Positions 8,083 to 16,694 of a DNA stretch of 64,000 nt are shown piece after piece. The notes under the pieces were generated by a model that saw only the letters and a list, made by a program, of their open reading frames with translations, was not told the origin of the DNA and made no database searches. How positions within the stretch are numbered: the stretch's first letter is position 1; each line of letters begins with the position of its first letter. Source of the DNA: an uncultured Clostridia bacterium (lineage in GTDB: Bacteria; Bacillota; Clostridia; Christensenellales; Borkfalkiaceae); contig CAKQJE010000008.1 of assembly GCA_934247225.1 (NCBI GenBank), positions 29,395 to 93,394 on the forward strand, in the 5' to 3' direction. The position numbers were made by a program, and so were the translations under genes.

Positions 8083-9743
8083 AAAATAAATTATTGATTT
8101 TTAACCTTATTATAGTAACGGTTGCGCTGCTTACGGTATTCTTTTCGGGGATATCGGTCAATAAAAGCTCGCATCGCTTAACCGCGGCGGCGGAAACTCA
8201 GGCGCTTGCCGAGGCATATAAGTCTGTTTTAGACGCGGGAGATATCGATGACGCCGTCAAAAACGTTCCCGAAAACGTCAGAGTTACTTTCATAGATTAT
8301 AACGGCAAAGTTTTAGCCGACAGCGAGGGCGACATAAGCGGAAACCACATTGACAGAGAGGAAATCGTCGCCGCGCTCAAAGGCGAGCCGAAAGCCGTGT
8401 TCAGATACAGCTCGTCGGTGAAAAAGGAAATGGTTTATTACGCCGAAAAAATCGACTTGTCGGGTACTTATATATTTTTGAGAGTGTCTATCCCGGTTGC
8501 AAGCGCGGACGATTACGTCAAAAGCACGATCCCGACGATGATTTACGTGTTAATTGCGGCGATTTTCGTTTGCTATATCGCAAGCATACTTATGACGAAC
8601 AGTCTTTTGAAGCCGATAAAGGACGTTAAGGACAAGATAACCGCCGTTAAAAACGGAGATTATTCGCCCGCTATCCCGAGGGGTAACGACGAGGAAATCA
8701 ACGCCATGCTTTCCGAAATCAACGACGTGAGCGAGCTTTTAAAGGCGAGCGTCGATGAGGCGAGAAACGACAAGGAACGGCTCGATTATATCCTCGATAA
8801 CATTTCGGACGGTATCGTTGTTTTAGGTGCGGACGGAAGTGTTGAAAGGGTAAACGCCAATGCCGCCGCGATTTTCTCGGTTAAAAATGCGGAAGGCAAG
8901 AATTACGGTGTTTTAACGGAAAACGAAAAGTTTAACGGCGGCGTGGAAAATTGCCTTAAAACGGGCGAAAACACTTCTTTCGAGGTTAAAACGAGCGGGA
9001 AAATTTATATGACTTCCGTAAAAATGCTCGAAAGGGGTTATGCGGTCATAGTTTTAACCGATATCACCGCCGTTAAAAACAGCGAGAAAACGAGAAGCGA
9101 ATTTTTTGCTAACGCCTCGCACGAGCTGAAAACCCCGCTCACCGCGATAAAGGGCTTCAACGATATAATTTCCCTTTCCACGACGGACGAAAAAACAAAG
9201 GAATTATCCGAGAAAATCGCCAAAGAAACGGACAGGATAGTTCTTCTTATAAACGATATGTTAAATCTTTCCAAGCTCGAAGCGGAAAGAAGCCCGATAA
9301 AGGAAAAGGTCGATCTTGTCAAAGTCTGCGAGGAGGTCAAAGAAAGTCTTTCGGGGCTTGCCGAACAGAAAAAAGTGACAATCGAAGTCGGCGGTTCGGG
9401 CGAAATCGAAGCCGAAAAAGAACACGCCGTGGAGCTTGTAAAAAATCTTACCGAAAACGCCGTGAGATATAACGACGCGGGCGGCCACGTCTGGGTTAAG
9501 GTCGGAAAGGCGGACGGAAAAACAATTCTCACCGTTAAGGACGACGGAATAGGCATAGAGGATAAAGACAAGGAAAGAATTTTCGAAAGGTTTTATCGGG
9601 TGGATAAATCCCGTTCGCGCGAAATGGGCGGAACGGGTTTAGGGCTTGCGATAGTCAAGCATATCTGCGCCGTTTATAACGCCGATTTGAAGCTCGAATC
9701 GAAAATAGGCGAAGGTACGACGGTAACCGTTTCCTTTTCCTGA
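8079..9743 (+). CDS. phoR: Phosphate sensor histidine kinase
   Basis: A 554-residue membrane kinase. Membrane helices lie at about residues 5-25 and 145-170 and flank an extracytoplasmic sensor domain. Then come HAMP, a PAS domain starting near ERLDYILDNISDGIVVL, the HisKA box ASHELKTPLTAIKGF with the phospho-acceptor His348, and an HATPase domain with N-box NLTENAVRYND, G1 VKDDGIGI and G2 GGTGLGLAIV. This is the classical PhoR layout. It phosphorylates the response regulator encoded four bases into it and is controlled through PhoU and the Pst transporter. A strong terminator follows. Confidence 0.93.
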   Translation: MKNKLLIFNLIIVTVALLTVFFSGISVNKSSHRLTAAAETQALAEAYKSVLDAGDIDDAVKNVPENVRVTFIDYNGKVLADSEGDISGNHIDREEIVAALKGEPKAVFRYSSSVKKEMVYYAEKIDLSGTYIFLRVSIPVASADDYVKSTIPTMIYVLIAAIFVCYIASILMTNSLLKPIKDVKDKITAVKNGDYSPAIPRGNDEEINAMLSEINDVSELLKASVDEARNDKERLDYILDNISDGIVVLGADGSVERVNANAAAIFSVKNAEGKNYGVLTENEKFNGGVENCLKTGENTSFEVKTSGKIYMTSVKMLERGYAVIVLTDITAVKNSEKTRSEFFANASHELKTPLTAIKGFNDIISLSTTDEKTKELSEKIAKETDRIVLLINDMLNLSKLEAERSPIKEKVDLVKVCEEVKESLSGLAEQKKVTIEVGGSGEIEAEKEHAVELVKNLTENAVRYNDAGGHVWVKVGKADGKTILTVKDDGIGIEDKDKERIFERFYRVDKSRSREMGGTGLGLAIVKHICAVYNADLKLESKIGEGTTVTVSFS

Positions 9744-9780
9744 CGGTAATTTTCTGACAGTAAATATATTAAGTAAAGAT

Positions 9781-9822
9781 AAAACCTCCGCGGGGTGCTT
9801 TGCGGCACCCCGCGGAGGTTTT
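9781..9822. terminator. Bidirectional terminator after phoR
   Basis: A 14-bp perfect GC-rich stem (9785-9798 with 9805-9818) is flanked by AAAA on the left and TTTT on the right. It can stop the pst-pho transcript on the plus strand and the convergent small gene on the minus strand. Confidence 0.9.
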
Positions 9823-9844
9823 CGATTAAGCGTTTTTGTGGTTG

Positions 9845-10060
9845 TTAAATTGTTTTCAGATCTTCGTCCAACACGCCGACGTCTATTTCGGTTGTTTTCC
9901 AGACGCCGTCGGAATCCCGGTAAATTTTGCCGTCAAAGACAACCAACCAATATCCATTGCGATTTTCGCCTAAAATAATTCCCTTATCGCCTTTTTTGAT
10001 TCCTGCGTTTATGTATTCCGAGCGTTCTTTAATAAGCTCGACTTTGTCGTATTCTTTCAT
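9845..10060 (-). CDS. Small conserved SH3-like-barrel protein, function unknown
   Basis: A 71-residue protein without signal peptide or membrane segment. The pattern VELIKERSEY, then GIKKGDKGIILGENRNGYWLVVFDG and a final EIDVGVLDEDL, is that of the small beta-barrel (DUF4926/KOW-like) proteins in which a charged N-terminal strand is followed by KGxxGxI. Such proteins are often stand-alone or lie beside mobile genes; no function is known to me. It faces the phoR gene across a shared terminator. The ribosome site upstream (AGGTAAC) is weak. Confidence 0.7.
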   Translation of the reverse strand: MKEYDKVELIKERSEYINAGIKKGDKGIILGENRNGYWLVVFDGKIYRDSDGVWKTTEIDVGVLDEDLKTI

Positions 10061-10334
10061 TTTAGTTACCTAATATATAGTCTCCATATAATATGATAGT
10101 TCTGCCTGTCTTTGAAATTCTTTTTGTAAGTAATCCGAATCTATTATACTATATCTCCAAAGTTCAAACAAGTCTTTTCAGTAGTTTTACTAAAAACACA
10201 CTAATTAAAATTATCAATTTAAAAATAAATAAAATTAAAAAATAAATTAAAAATGTTTATCAAAACGCTTGACAGACTGAAAATTTAAGATTATAATACA
10301 GCCATAATCAAACTTAAAGGACCTTAAAGTTGTT
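10061..10334 (+). promoter_or_regulatory. AT-rich intergenic region with consensus promoter for the DUF2089 operon
   Basis: A textbook housekeeping promoter is visible: TTGACA at 10269-10274, a 17-base spacer and TATAAT at 10292-10297. It drives the DUF2089 gene at 10335, leaving a leader of about 30 bases. The rest (10061-10268) is very AT-rich, and I see no gene in it and only weak minus-strand promoter-like elements. Confidence 0.8.
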
Positions 10335-10706
10335 ATGAAGAAAAAATTATTGGGCACCTGCCCCGTTTGCAGTGAAAAACTTATAGTAAGCGAGCTTTCG
10401 TGCAAGTCTTGCGGAACTAAAATTCAGGGCGAATTTAAGCTTAGCAAATTCGATTATTTAAGCGAAGAATTGCAGAATTTCGCACTTATTTTCATCAAAA
10501 ACGCGGGAAATATCAAAGCTGTGGAAAGCGAAATGAATATTTCTTACCCGACGGTGAAGAAGTATCTCGAAACGCTTATATCGAGCCTCGATTTCGATAA
10601 AAAAGTCGTGAGCGCGGTGAAACCGACGAGGGAAGAAATTCTTAAAATGCTTAAAAGCGGCGAGATAAATTTCGACGAAGCGGAAGAAATGCTTAAACAA
10701 ATCTGA
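10335..10706 (+). CDS. DUF2089 family zinc-ribbon/HTH regulator
   Basis: A 123-residue protein. It starts with a zinc ribbon (Cys-Pro-Val-Cys at about residues 9-12, CKSC at about 24-27), followed by a helix-turn-helix region IKAVESEMNISYPTVKKYLE and a C-terminal helix EILKMLKSGEINFDEAEEML that resembles the short SHOCT-like motif. This is the DUF2089 layout. Members typically sit next to DUF4097 or DUF1700 envelope genes and are thought to be transcription regulators. The next gene, 50 bases downstream, is just such a protein, so control of that gene is a reasonable inference. Confidence 0.85.
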   Translation: MKKKLLGTCPVCSEKLIVSELSCKSCGTKIQGEFKLSKFDYLSEELQNFALIFIKNAGNIKAVESEMNISYPTVKKYLETLISSLDFDKKVVSAVKPTREEILKMLKSGEINFDEAEEMLKQI

Positions 10707-10756
10707 AAAGTCGGAAATATTTAATAAAAATTTAAAATCAGCGGAGGAACGAAAAA

Positions 10757-11794
10757 ATGTTCGAGGATTTTTTAAAGGAAATAGAGGAAGAAGCAAATAA
10801 AAAGGGCGTAAACGCCGATAAAATTACTGAAAAATACAAAAGAAGATACGCGCTTGCCTTAGAAGCGGGGTTTACCGAGGAGGAAGCTCTCGAAAAATTC
10901 GGCAGCGCGGAGGATATCGTAAACGCGGAGTGCGGCAACGAAAATAAGGTTGAAAAGCCGAAATCCGACAGCGAAGCAAACGATAATGAGATTTCGGGCA
11001 ACGATTTTATTATAGAAATCGCGCACGGGTTCGATTTAACGATTATTTCGGGGAATATGCGCGGCATAAGTTGCGAGACGGACGGCGCATTCGACGAATA
11101 TTACGATATAACCGCAACCGAAAAGAGTTTAAAAGTAAAACCTAAGTCAAATTCCGGAAATATGAAGACCGGCAAGCGTGGCGAACTGACCGTTTACGTC
11201 GATAAAAACCTTACGTTTAACAACGTTTTGCTGTCCTCGGCGGCGGGCGATACGGACGCCTCGGAGTTTTCCGTCAAAACCCGTAATTTCGAAATAAGTT
11301 CGGCGGGTTCGGGCGATGTCGATTTCGGAGAAATCGAAGCGAGCGGAAAAGCCGTTGTAAAAACCGTTTCGGGGGATTTGAATATCGGATATTTAAGCTC
11401 GCCCTCGGTTAAGCTTTCCACCGTTTCGGGCGATGCGGATATCGAAGAAGCGGTTGCCGAGTCTCTTAAAATTTCTTCCGTTTCGGGAGATGTGGATATC
11501 GAAAAAGCCAAGGCGAAATCGGTTGAAGTAAGCACTGTTTCGGGCGACGTGGAGATTTCGGGCGACGTGGGGCAGTATAAAGCGTCCTGCGTTTCGGGCA
11601 GCGTAACTATCAACGGCTCGGAAGTTTCGGAAACTGTTTCGGATAAAGTTACCAAATCTCTTTCCAAAGTTTTCGATAAGCTTTACGACGTTGAGAAAAT
11701 GTCCGAAAAATACGGCAAAGAGTATAGCGAAAAATACGCCGAATACGACGAATTTGACGGCGACCCCGACGACGATACCGACGACGAAGAATAA
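10757..11794 (+). CDS. DUF1700-like (HAAS) plus DUF4097 beta-helix protein
   Basis: A 345-residue protein. Residues 1-55 form the helical HAAS/DUF1700-like domain (DFLKEIEEEANKKG, then YALALEAGFTEEEALEKFGS). Residues about 75-305 are a DUF4097 beta-solenoid with repeats ending in VSGDVDIE, VSGDADIE and VSGDVEISG. The tail is acidic (DDDTDDEE). There is no signal peptide or membrane helix, so it is predicted to be cytoplasmic or peripheral. The role of such proteins is unknown; they often pair with PadR or DUF2089 regulators and respond to envelope conditions. An AGCGGAGGA ribosome site supports the start. Confidence 0.85.
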   Translation: MFEDFLKEIEEEANKKGVNADKITEKYKRRYALALEAGFTEEEALEKFGSAEDIVNAECGNENKVEKPKSDSEANDNEISGNDFIIEIAHGFDLTIISGNMRGISCETDGAFDEYYDITATEKSLKVKPKSNSGNMKTGKRGELTVYVDKNLTFNNVLLSSAAGDTDASEFSVKTRNFEISSAGSGDVDFGEIEASGKAVVKTVSGDLNIGYLSSPSVKLSTVSGDADIEEAVAESLKISSVSGDVDIEKAKAKSVEVSTVSGDVEISGDVGQYKASCVSGSVTINGSEVSETVSDKVTKSLSKVFDKLYDVEKMSEKYGKEYSEKYAEYDEFDGDPDDDTDDEE

Positions 11795-11839
11795 TCAATC
11801 CGAAAAAAGCCCGGAGATTTTACATAAAGATTAAATAAG

Positions 11840-11879
11840 CCGCCGCGAGGTTGCGGAGAAATCCGAAACCTCGCGGCGG
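11840..11879. terminator. Hairpin between convergent genes, probable terminator
   Basis: A 13-bp perfect GC-rich stem (11840-11852 with 11867-11879) with a 14-base loop lies between the DUF4097 gene and the convergent lipoprotein gene. Neither side has a long T-run. The minus-strand side is the richer in T, so it may serve mainly the lipoprotein transcript. Confidence 0.6.
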
Positions 11880-11969
11880 TGAGTGCTGGTATGAATTTTA
11901 TAATATTTCATAACCGTAAAATTTGTTCGCCATATGCGTTTAACGGGTTTTTCAGCTAAAATAGCCGTG

Positions 11970-13412
11970 TCACGAATTGCCGTTCGGGTACGCCGAAGAC
12001 GGGACGAAAGTAAACGACGGGGCTTTGTCTATGACGGAAACGTTCAGCGTTACGCTGATTTTATTTTCGGAAACGTATTTTTCGTTCGGTCTGTTTTCAT
12101 CGGGTATGAGCTCGTCGGATATTTCCATCGCTATTTCCGCCGTGATGCCGGTTATCTTGTTGTTTTTGACGATAAGAGAAAATTTTGCGGTTTTGAGCGC
12201 GTCGAGAAGTTCTTTTTTCTCTTTTTCAAGCTCGTTTAAAGCTTTGTCATACGAAAAATTCGGAATTTCGCTCGTGTTTCCGCCCGAAGATCCGCCGGTA
12301 ATCGCGGAAACTTTGATATCTTTGATTTTAACGTTTGCGTAGCCGTTTTTCACGTTGGTTTCGAGAACGACTTTCTCGATATATTCTTCGAGAGTGTAGT
12401 TGCCGGGCGCGGCGAAGGTAATATCGTACCCCTCGTCGATTTTAAGCGTTATTTTTCCGTCGTCATCTATAATAATATTTTCACGCATATTGTCGGAAGC
12501 GTTTGAAAGAACGTCGACAACGTCTTTCGCGGCGATATTTTTAAGTATCGGCGAGGCGAGCGCTTTAAATTCTTTCGCTTTGAACAATTCTCCTATTGTG
12601 AGCGAATCCGAAGATTTTGCAAGAAATGTCAAGAGATTTGCCGTTTTGTCGAACAAATCGGTATAAGTTTTAACCGCGTCGAAAGTGTAAGTCACGCCCG
12701 ACTTGTCTTGCTTTTTGGTAATCGACATATGCTCGCTCATTCCCTTCACGTATCCGCGGACGATTCTGTCCGAAGCTTCGCTCGAAGGAGACGAGAGCAA
12801 CGAGGAGAGAAGAGCGTCGATATAGTCACCGTAACAGGACGAATACGCGTTCACGTCGGGTAAATTTCCGCCGAGTGAATTTATGCCGATTTCGCCCGAG
12901 CTGCCGGGAAGAAATTTGTCTTTAATATCGTATAAGTAAACGAGGTCTGTTTTTTCCTTGTCGGCTTGGCATTCCTTTTTAAAATCGGCAAGACTTTTAT
13001 CGTAACCGAGATAAAATTGTCTGAATAACAAGCCGTTTCTTACATAATAAGCCTGAGCGAATTTTTCGTTCGTTTCCTTAGCGGTAATGAAAACGTCGGC
13101 GTCGAGCATATCGAAATTCTGCGTAGTTTCGTTGTATTCGATAGCGCCCGAAATCTCGCCGTCAGCGTTGCTCGTGTTTTTCGTCGTCATTCCCGAATAT
13201 GTGGTCGTTCCGTCAAATTTTAAGGTGAAATTGCCGTTTATGTATAAAGCCTGCTCGTCGTATAAATCGGTTACAACAGCCGCGAGAGCGTCGATATCCT
13301 CGCTTGAAAGAGGCTCGCCGTCTTTTTCGCAACCGCCGAAAATCGTTGTCAGTGAGAGAATAAATATCAAAGAACAAACGATAAGTAATGTTTTAAGTTT
13401 CACGGTTTTCAT
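11970..13412 (-). CDS. Large secreted lipoprotein of unknown function
   Basis: The preferred start is the ATG at 13412, which has a perfect AAGGAGGA site seven bases upstream; a longer in-frame start at 13487 would lie inside the promoter. The product is about 480 residues with a signal peptide KTLLIVCSLIFILSLT and a lipidated cysteine in FGGCEK. The mature part is rich in charged and small residues and has no motif I recognise. Segments such as SGAIEYNETTQNFDMLDADVF (broken here by length) suggest a beta-rich fold, possibly of the LppX/LolA-like kind, but this is only a guess. It is monocistronic, with its own consensus promoter and a palindromic operator. Confidence 0.8.
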   Translation of the reverse strand: MKTVKLKTLLIVCSLIFILSLTTIFGGCEKDGEPLSSEDIDALAAVVTDLYDEQALYINGNFTLKFDGTTTYSGMTTKNTSNADGEISGAIEYNETTQNFDMLDADVFITAKETNEKFAQAYYVRNGLLFRQFYLGYDKSLADFKKECQADKEKTDLVYLYDIKDKFLPGSSGEIGINSLGGNLPDVNAYSSCYGDYIDALLSSLLSSPSSEASDRIVRGYVKGMSEHMSITKKQDKSGVTYTFDAVKTYTDLFDKTANLLTFLAKSSDSLTIGELFKAKEFKALASPILKNIAAKDVVDVLSNASDNMRENIIIDDDGKITLKIDEGYDITFAAPGNYTLEEYIEKVVLETNVKNGYANVKIKDIKVSAITGGSSGGNTSEIPNFSYDKALNELEKEKKELLDALKTAKFSLIVKNNKITGITAEIAMEISDELIPDENRPNEKYVSENKISVTLNVSVIDKAPSFTFVPSSAYPNGNS

Positions 13413-13423
13413 ATTTTTCCTCC

Positions 13424-13487
13424 TTATCGATAATGTATCGAATACACTTATCGATTTCATTATATGCGAGCGGTTTCTTTTTGTCAA
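13424..13487 (-). promoter_or_regulatory. Consensus promoter with triple TCGATA palindrome operator
   Basis: On the minus strand, TTGACA (13482-13487), a 17-base spacer and TATAAT (13459-13464) form a perfect promoter. Immediately downstream are three phased elements: ATCGATAAG (13447-13455), the palindrome TGTATTCGATACA (13434-13446) and the palindrome TTATCGATAA (13424-13433), which abuts the Shine-Dalgarno. A repressor bound here would cover the start of transcription and the ribosome site. No cognate regulator gene is next to it. Confidence 0.75.
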
Positions 13488-13782
13488 GAGGTAAAATCGT
13501 TTTTTTATCGGGCGTGGCGATTTTTTAAATTTTTTTGGACGAGGCGGTCGTTTTTGTGGGATACGGGCGGACGGCGGTTTTGGAGCGGGAAGTCCCGGCT
13601 AAAACGGGAACTAATAGCAAGTATAAACAAATCGATAACGTAAAATCGTATAAAAAGTTCATTATCTTTTGTAAAAAAAGCAAATTTATGCTATTATATA
13701 GGAGAATAAAAACGTCGTGTTTTTGCGGCGGAAATCCTCGGATAAATTTTCTTTGCAGGGTTGACCGAGGAAAGGAGAATAT
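13488..13782 (+). promoter_or_regulatory. Intergenic region with promoter of the tldD-tldE pair
   Basis: TTGTAA at 13669-13674, a 17-base spacer and TATTAT at 13692-13697 make a good plus-strand promoter about 85 bases before tldD. A short hairpin (AGTCCCG with CGGGAACT near 13590-13610) lies upstream of it. I see no gene in this stretch. Confidence 0.65.
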
Positions 13783-15123
13783 ATGGAAATAAAATTCAGA
13801 AACGATCTTTACGCCGACGTAAGAATCGAGCGAAGATTTACCACGGAAGTGTCTTTTCTGAACGGCGACGTCAAACAGATGACCGAACTCGACGCGGAAA
13901 AAGCTTTCCTGCGCGTTTTCGACGGGGATATGTGGTATTATTCTTCGACTACCGACGTCGGCGAATTACAGAAAGAACTTGACGAACTTTATTCGTTCGC
14001 AAAGCCGAATCCGAACATTTTTTCTCACCCTGTAGTGAAGAAATTTCAAGTCAATAAAGATAAAAAAATGCGTTTTGCGGGGACTTCCGTCGCGAACGTT
14101 CCTCTGAGTGAGAAAACAAAGCTCATAACCGATGTTTTGCCTATGCTTACAAGTCCGCACGCTTCCGTCGTTTCTGCGGCGTATATAGACAGGTATTCGC
14201 ATTTCAGATTTTATTCGGCTTTGGGCGCGGATATAGAATACGATTATCAGACATGCGGTTACAGTCTTTCCGTAAAGCTTGCCGACGGCGATAATAATTT
14301 CTCGAATTCTTTTTCGGATTGCAAAACTTCGTTCAAAGATCTTGCCGTGGATAAGGCTAAACTTAAAGAATTTCTCGACGAAAACGAGAATTTCCTTCTT
14401 CACGCCAAAAAGCTCGAAGCGCCCGGGGTTTATCCGGTCATTTTATCGCCGCTTGCGACGGGTATTTTCGCTCACGAGTCTTTCGGACACAAGAGCGAAG
14501 CCGATTTTATGCTCGGCGACGAGACTATGAAAAAGGAATGGGCGATAGGAAAGAAAGTCGGAAGCGATATTTTGTCGATTGTGGACGGCGGTTCGCACGA
14601 CGGGTCGGGTTACGTTCCTTACGACGACGAAGGCACGAAATGCACCGAAACCTATCTTATAAAGGACGGCGTTTTAACGGGCAGACTTCACAGCGCGACG
14701 ACCGCCGCGGAGCTTAACGAAGAACTTACGGGCAACGCGAGAGCGGTGAATTGCGACTTCGAACCCATCGTAAGAATGACTACGACTTTCGTAAAAGAGG
14801 GAAAAGAGACTTTCGATGAGCTTGTAAAAGGCATAAAACACGGTTTTTTCATTAAAGACGTAAGTCACGGCTCGGGTATGAGTACGTTCACGATCGCACC
14901 GACGATATGTTACGAGATAAAGGACGGAAAGATAGGAGATCCCGTGAAAATCGCGGTTATAACGGGCGACGTTTTCAAAACGCTTTCGCTTGTGGACGGA
15001 CTTAGCGATAAATGCGAACTTATGTCGTTCGTTACGGGCGGCTGCGGAAAAATGGAACAATACCCTCTCCCCGTAGGCTTTGGCGGACCTTATATGAGAA
15101 TAAAGGAAATGGGAGTGCAGTAA
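13783..15123 (+). CDS. tldD: TldD-type metalloprotease subunit
   Basis: A 446-residue member of the TldD/PmbA family. The zinc motif HExxxH is present as HESFGH (His231, Glu232, His236), followed by GHKSEADFMLGDE and the glycine-rich IVDGGSHDGSGYVPYDDEG segment, and by SHGSGMSTFTIAP near the end. TldD-TldE heterodimers form a protease that trims unfolded peptides, matures microcin B17 and other peptide products and degrades CcdA in the cytoplasm. The partner starts one base after this stop codon. The start has a GGAAAGGAG site. TldD pairs also process peptide natural products in some bacteria; the small peptides at 34.5 kb make that worth remembering, but no link is shown. Confidence 0.93.
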   Translation: MEIKFRNDLYADVRIERRFTTEVSFLNGDVKQMTELDAEKAFLRVFDGDMWYYSSTTDVGELQKELDELYSFAKPNPNIFSHPVVKKFQVNKDKKMRFAGTSVANVPLSEKTKLITDVLPMLTSPHASVVSAAYIDRYSHFRFYSALGADIEYDYQTCGYSLSVKLADGDNNFSNSFSDCKTSFKDLAVDKAKLKEFLDENENFLLHAKKLEAPGVYPVILSPLATGIFAHESFGHKSEADFMLGDETMKKEWAIGKKVGSDILSIVDGGSHDGSGYVPYDDEGTKCTETYLIKDGVLTGRLHSATTAAELNEELTGNARAVNCDFEPIVRMTTTFVKEGKETFDELVKGIKHGFFIKDVSHGSGMSTFTIAPTICYEIKDGKIGDPVKIAVITGDVFKTLSLVDGLSDKCELMSFVTGGCGKMEQYPLPVGFGGPYMRIKEMGVQ

Positions 15124-15124
15124 T

Positions 15125-16360
15125 ATGAGAACGGAATTACTTAAAAAGAAAACCAGGAGCGCGTGCGCGAACGTTACGGGCGGCGCGGTCGATTCGTTAA
15201 GGCTCAAAACCGAAACTTCCACGACGGTAAGGGTCTACGATAACGGGTTTATAGGTATCGCGGGTAAGATAGGCGACGCGGACGAAGAGGCTTTGAAAAA
15301 AGAGGCGGTAAAGAATATCGAGAGGAAAATTCCTTACCCCGATTTACCAGATAAACCCCTCTATAAGTCGATTAACGTTAAAAAAGATATAGTAAGCGAC
15401 GAGAAATTTCTGCCGTATGTAAAGGATTTGTTCAAACGCGTGGCAGATGAAAATCCCGCGTTTATAATTAACGGAAAAGCATATCTTAACGAGATGGAAT
15501 CAGCCTATTCGAGCGGTACGGGGCGTGACCTTTCTTATAAGGGAAACAGCATTGAACTTGACGTTATTTTCAAAGATAAATCTTCCGCGAATATTATGGA
15601 CGGAAGCTTTTCTGCCGAGGACGATAAACTTATCGGAGACGATTTCGCCGAGGACGTCAAAACCAAGCTCGACGCTTATTTAAAGCAAGTTCCGCACGTC
15701 GACGGGGATAAAATGCCGGTTATTATGAGCGGCGCGTACTTCACTTTCATTATTCAGCATTTCATCGCCGACGTTTATTGCAACGGGGTTTCGCTTCTGA
15801 ACGGCAAGCTGAAAACCAAGGTGTTCCACGATAAGTTCAGCGCGCTTATAAACCTCGATCCCGAGAAGAGAATAGGCATAGAATTCTTCGATACGGAAGG
15901 CGTCGCGTTCGACGATTATAAATCGTATATCGTCAAAAACGGCGTTATGGAAAAACTTTTTACGACCAAATTTACCGCTCAAAAATACGGTGTGGAAAAC
16001 CTCGGCAGCGCGTATGCCGATTATGCGGACGCGCCCGGTCTGTCGGGTCGCGGCTTTGCGATCGAGAGAACGGCGGAAAACCTCGAAGATATTTTAAAGG
16101 GTAGAGAAGCTATTTTTCTCGACGTTTCGTCCGGCGGAGATATGACCCCGGACGGGAATATGAGCCTTCCGAGCCAGCTCTCGTTTTTATATCGCGACGG
16201 AAAACTTGTCGGCAGGCTTCCCGAATTTGCGCTTTGCGGCAACGTTTTCGACGTTTACGGCAAAAATTATCTCGGCGCGTGTTCTTTGGGTTCGCTTTTC
16301 AAAACGGCGGAAAGAGAAACGGTCGTGGTTGCGGAAATGAACGTGGTAAACAAAAAATAA
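15125..16360 (+). CDS. tldE: TldE/PmbA-like partner subunit
   Basis: A 411-residue TldD/PmbA-family protein that lacks the HExxxH motif, as expected for the TldE-type partner which contributes to the substrate channel. It has the shared N-terminal domain (ETSTTVRVYDNGFIGIAGKIG) and the C-terminal beta-barrel features SALINLDPEKRIGIEFFDTEGV and GKNYLGACSLGSLFK. The gene starts one base after tldD ends, so the two are co-translated. The segment LYKSINV (at 15361) is encoded by one copy of a short dispersed DNA motif seen elsewhere in the window. Confidence 0.87.
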   Translation: MRTELLKKKTRSACANVTGGAVDSLRLKTETSTTVRVYDNGFIGIAGKIGDADEEALKKEAVKNIERKIPYPDLPDKPLYKSINVKKDIVSDEKFLPYVKDLFKRVADENPAFIINGKAYLNEMESAYSSGTGRDLSYKGNSIELDVIFKDKSSANIMDGSFSAEDDKLIGDDFAEDVKTKLDAYLKQVPHVDGDKMPVIMSGAYFTFIIQHFIADVYCNGVSLLNGKLKTKVFHDKFSALINLDPEKRIGIEFFDTEGVAFDDYKSYIVKNGVMEKLFTTKFTAQKYGVENLGSAYADYADAPGLSGRGFAIERTAENLEDILKGREAIFLDVSSGGDMTPDGNMSLPSQLSFLYRDGKLVGRLPEFALCGNVFDVYGKNYLGACSLGSLFKTAERETVVVAEMNVVNKK

Positions 16361-16366
16361 AGAAAT

Positions 16367-16410
16367 AAAAAGCTCCGACAGGTCGCCGCTTGTACCCGTC
16401 GGAGCTTTTT
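16367..16410. terminator. Bidirectional terminator after tldE
   Basis: A 13-bp stem (16367-16379 with 16398-16410) with an A-run on the left and a T-run on the right, between convergent genes. Confidence 0.9.
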
Positions 16411-16466
16411 ATGTGTTTTGAAAAATTTCCCCGTCGTTTCGTCGGGGAAAAGAAGTTCAATAAAAA

Positions 16467-16676
16467 CTATTCGTTTTCTTCTGTGGTTTTCTCGTTATTT
16501 TCTTTAATTTCCTTTTTCTCGGCGGTTTTTTTGGATATCGCCTGCATAATGTAGGTAACTATTATAACTATTCCCACAACTGCAACGATCGCGAGCATGC
16601 CTTTCCATAAAATTTCAAGCGACTTGTTTAAATCGTCCGTGTTTATCGCGAGCAATAAATTCAATAAATCAAACAT
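16467..16676 (-). CDS. Small OadG-like membrane subunit
   Basis: A 69-residue protein with one membrane helix (about residues 28-47, AIVAVVGIVIIVTYIMQAI) after a short leucine-rich N-terminus, and a highly charged, lysine- and glutamate-rich tail. Size, single helix, charged tail and position directly after a decarboxylase beta subunit fit the gamma (OadG-like) subunit, which anchors and assembles Na+-translocating decarboxylases. The gap to the upstream oadB-like gene is 18 bases. The assignment rests mostly on context. Confidence 0.7.
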   Translation of the reverse strand: MFDLLNLLLAINTDDLNKSLEILWKGMLAIVAVVGIVIIVTYIMQAISKKTAEKKEIKENNEKTTEENE

Positions 16677-16694
16677 TCGGTGTGCCTCCCGTTA

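Noticed and set aside
13535..13982. Short plus-strand frames before and within tldD
   Set aside because: They overlap the promoter or the tldD coding frame and encode low-complexity Arg-rich sequence.
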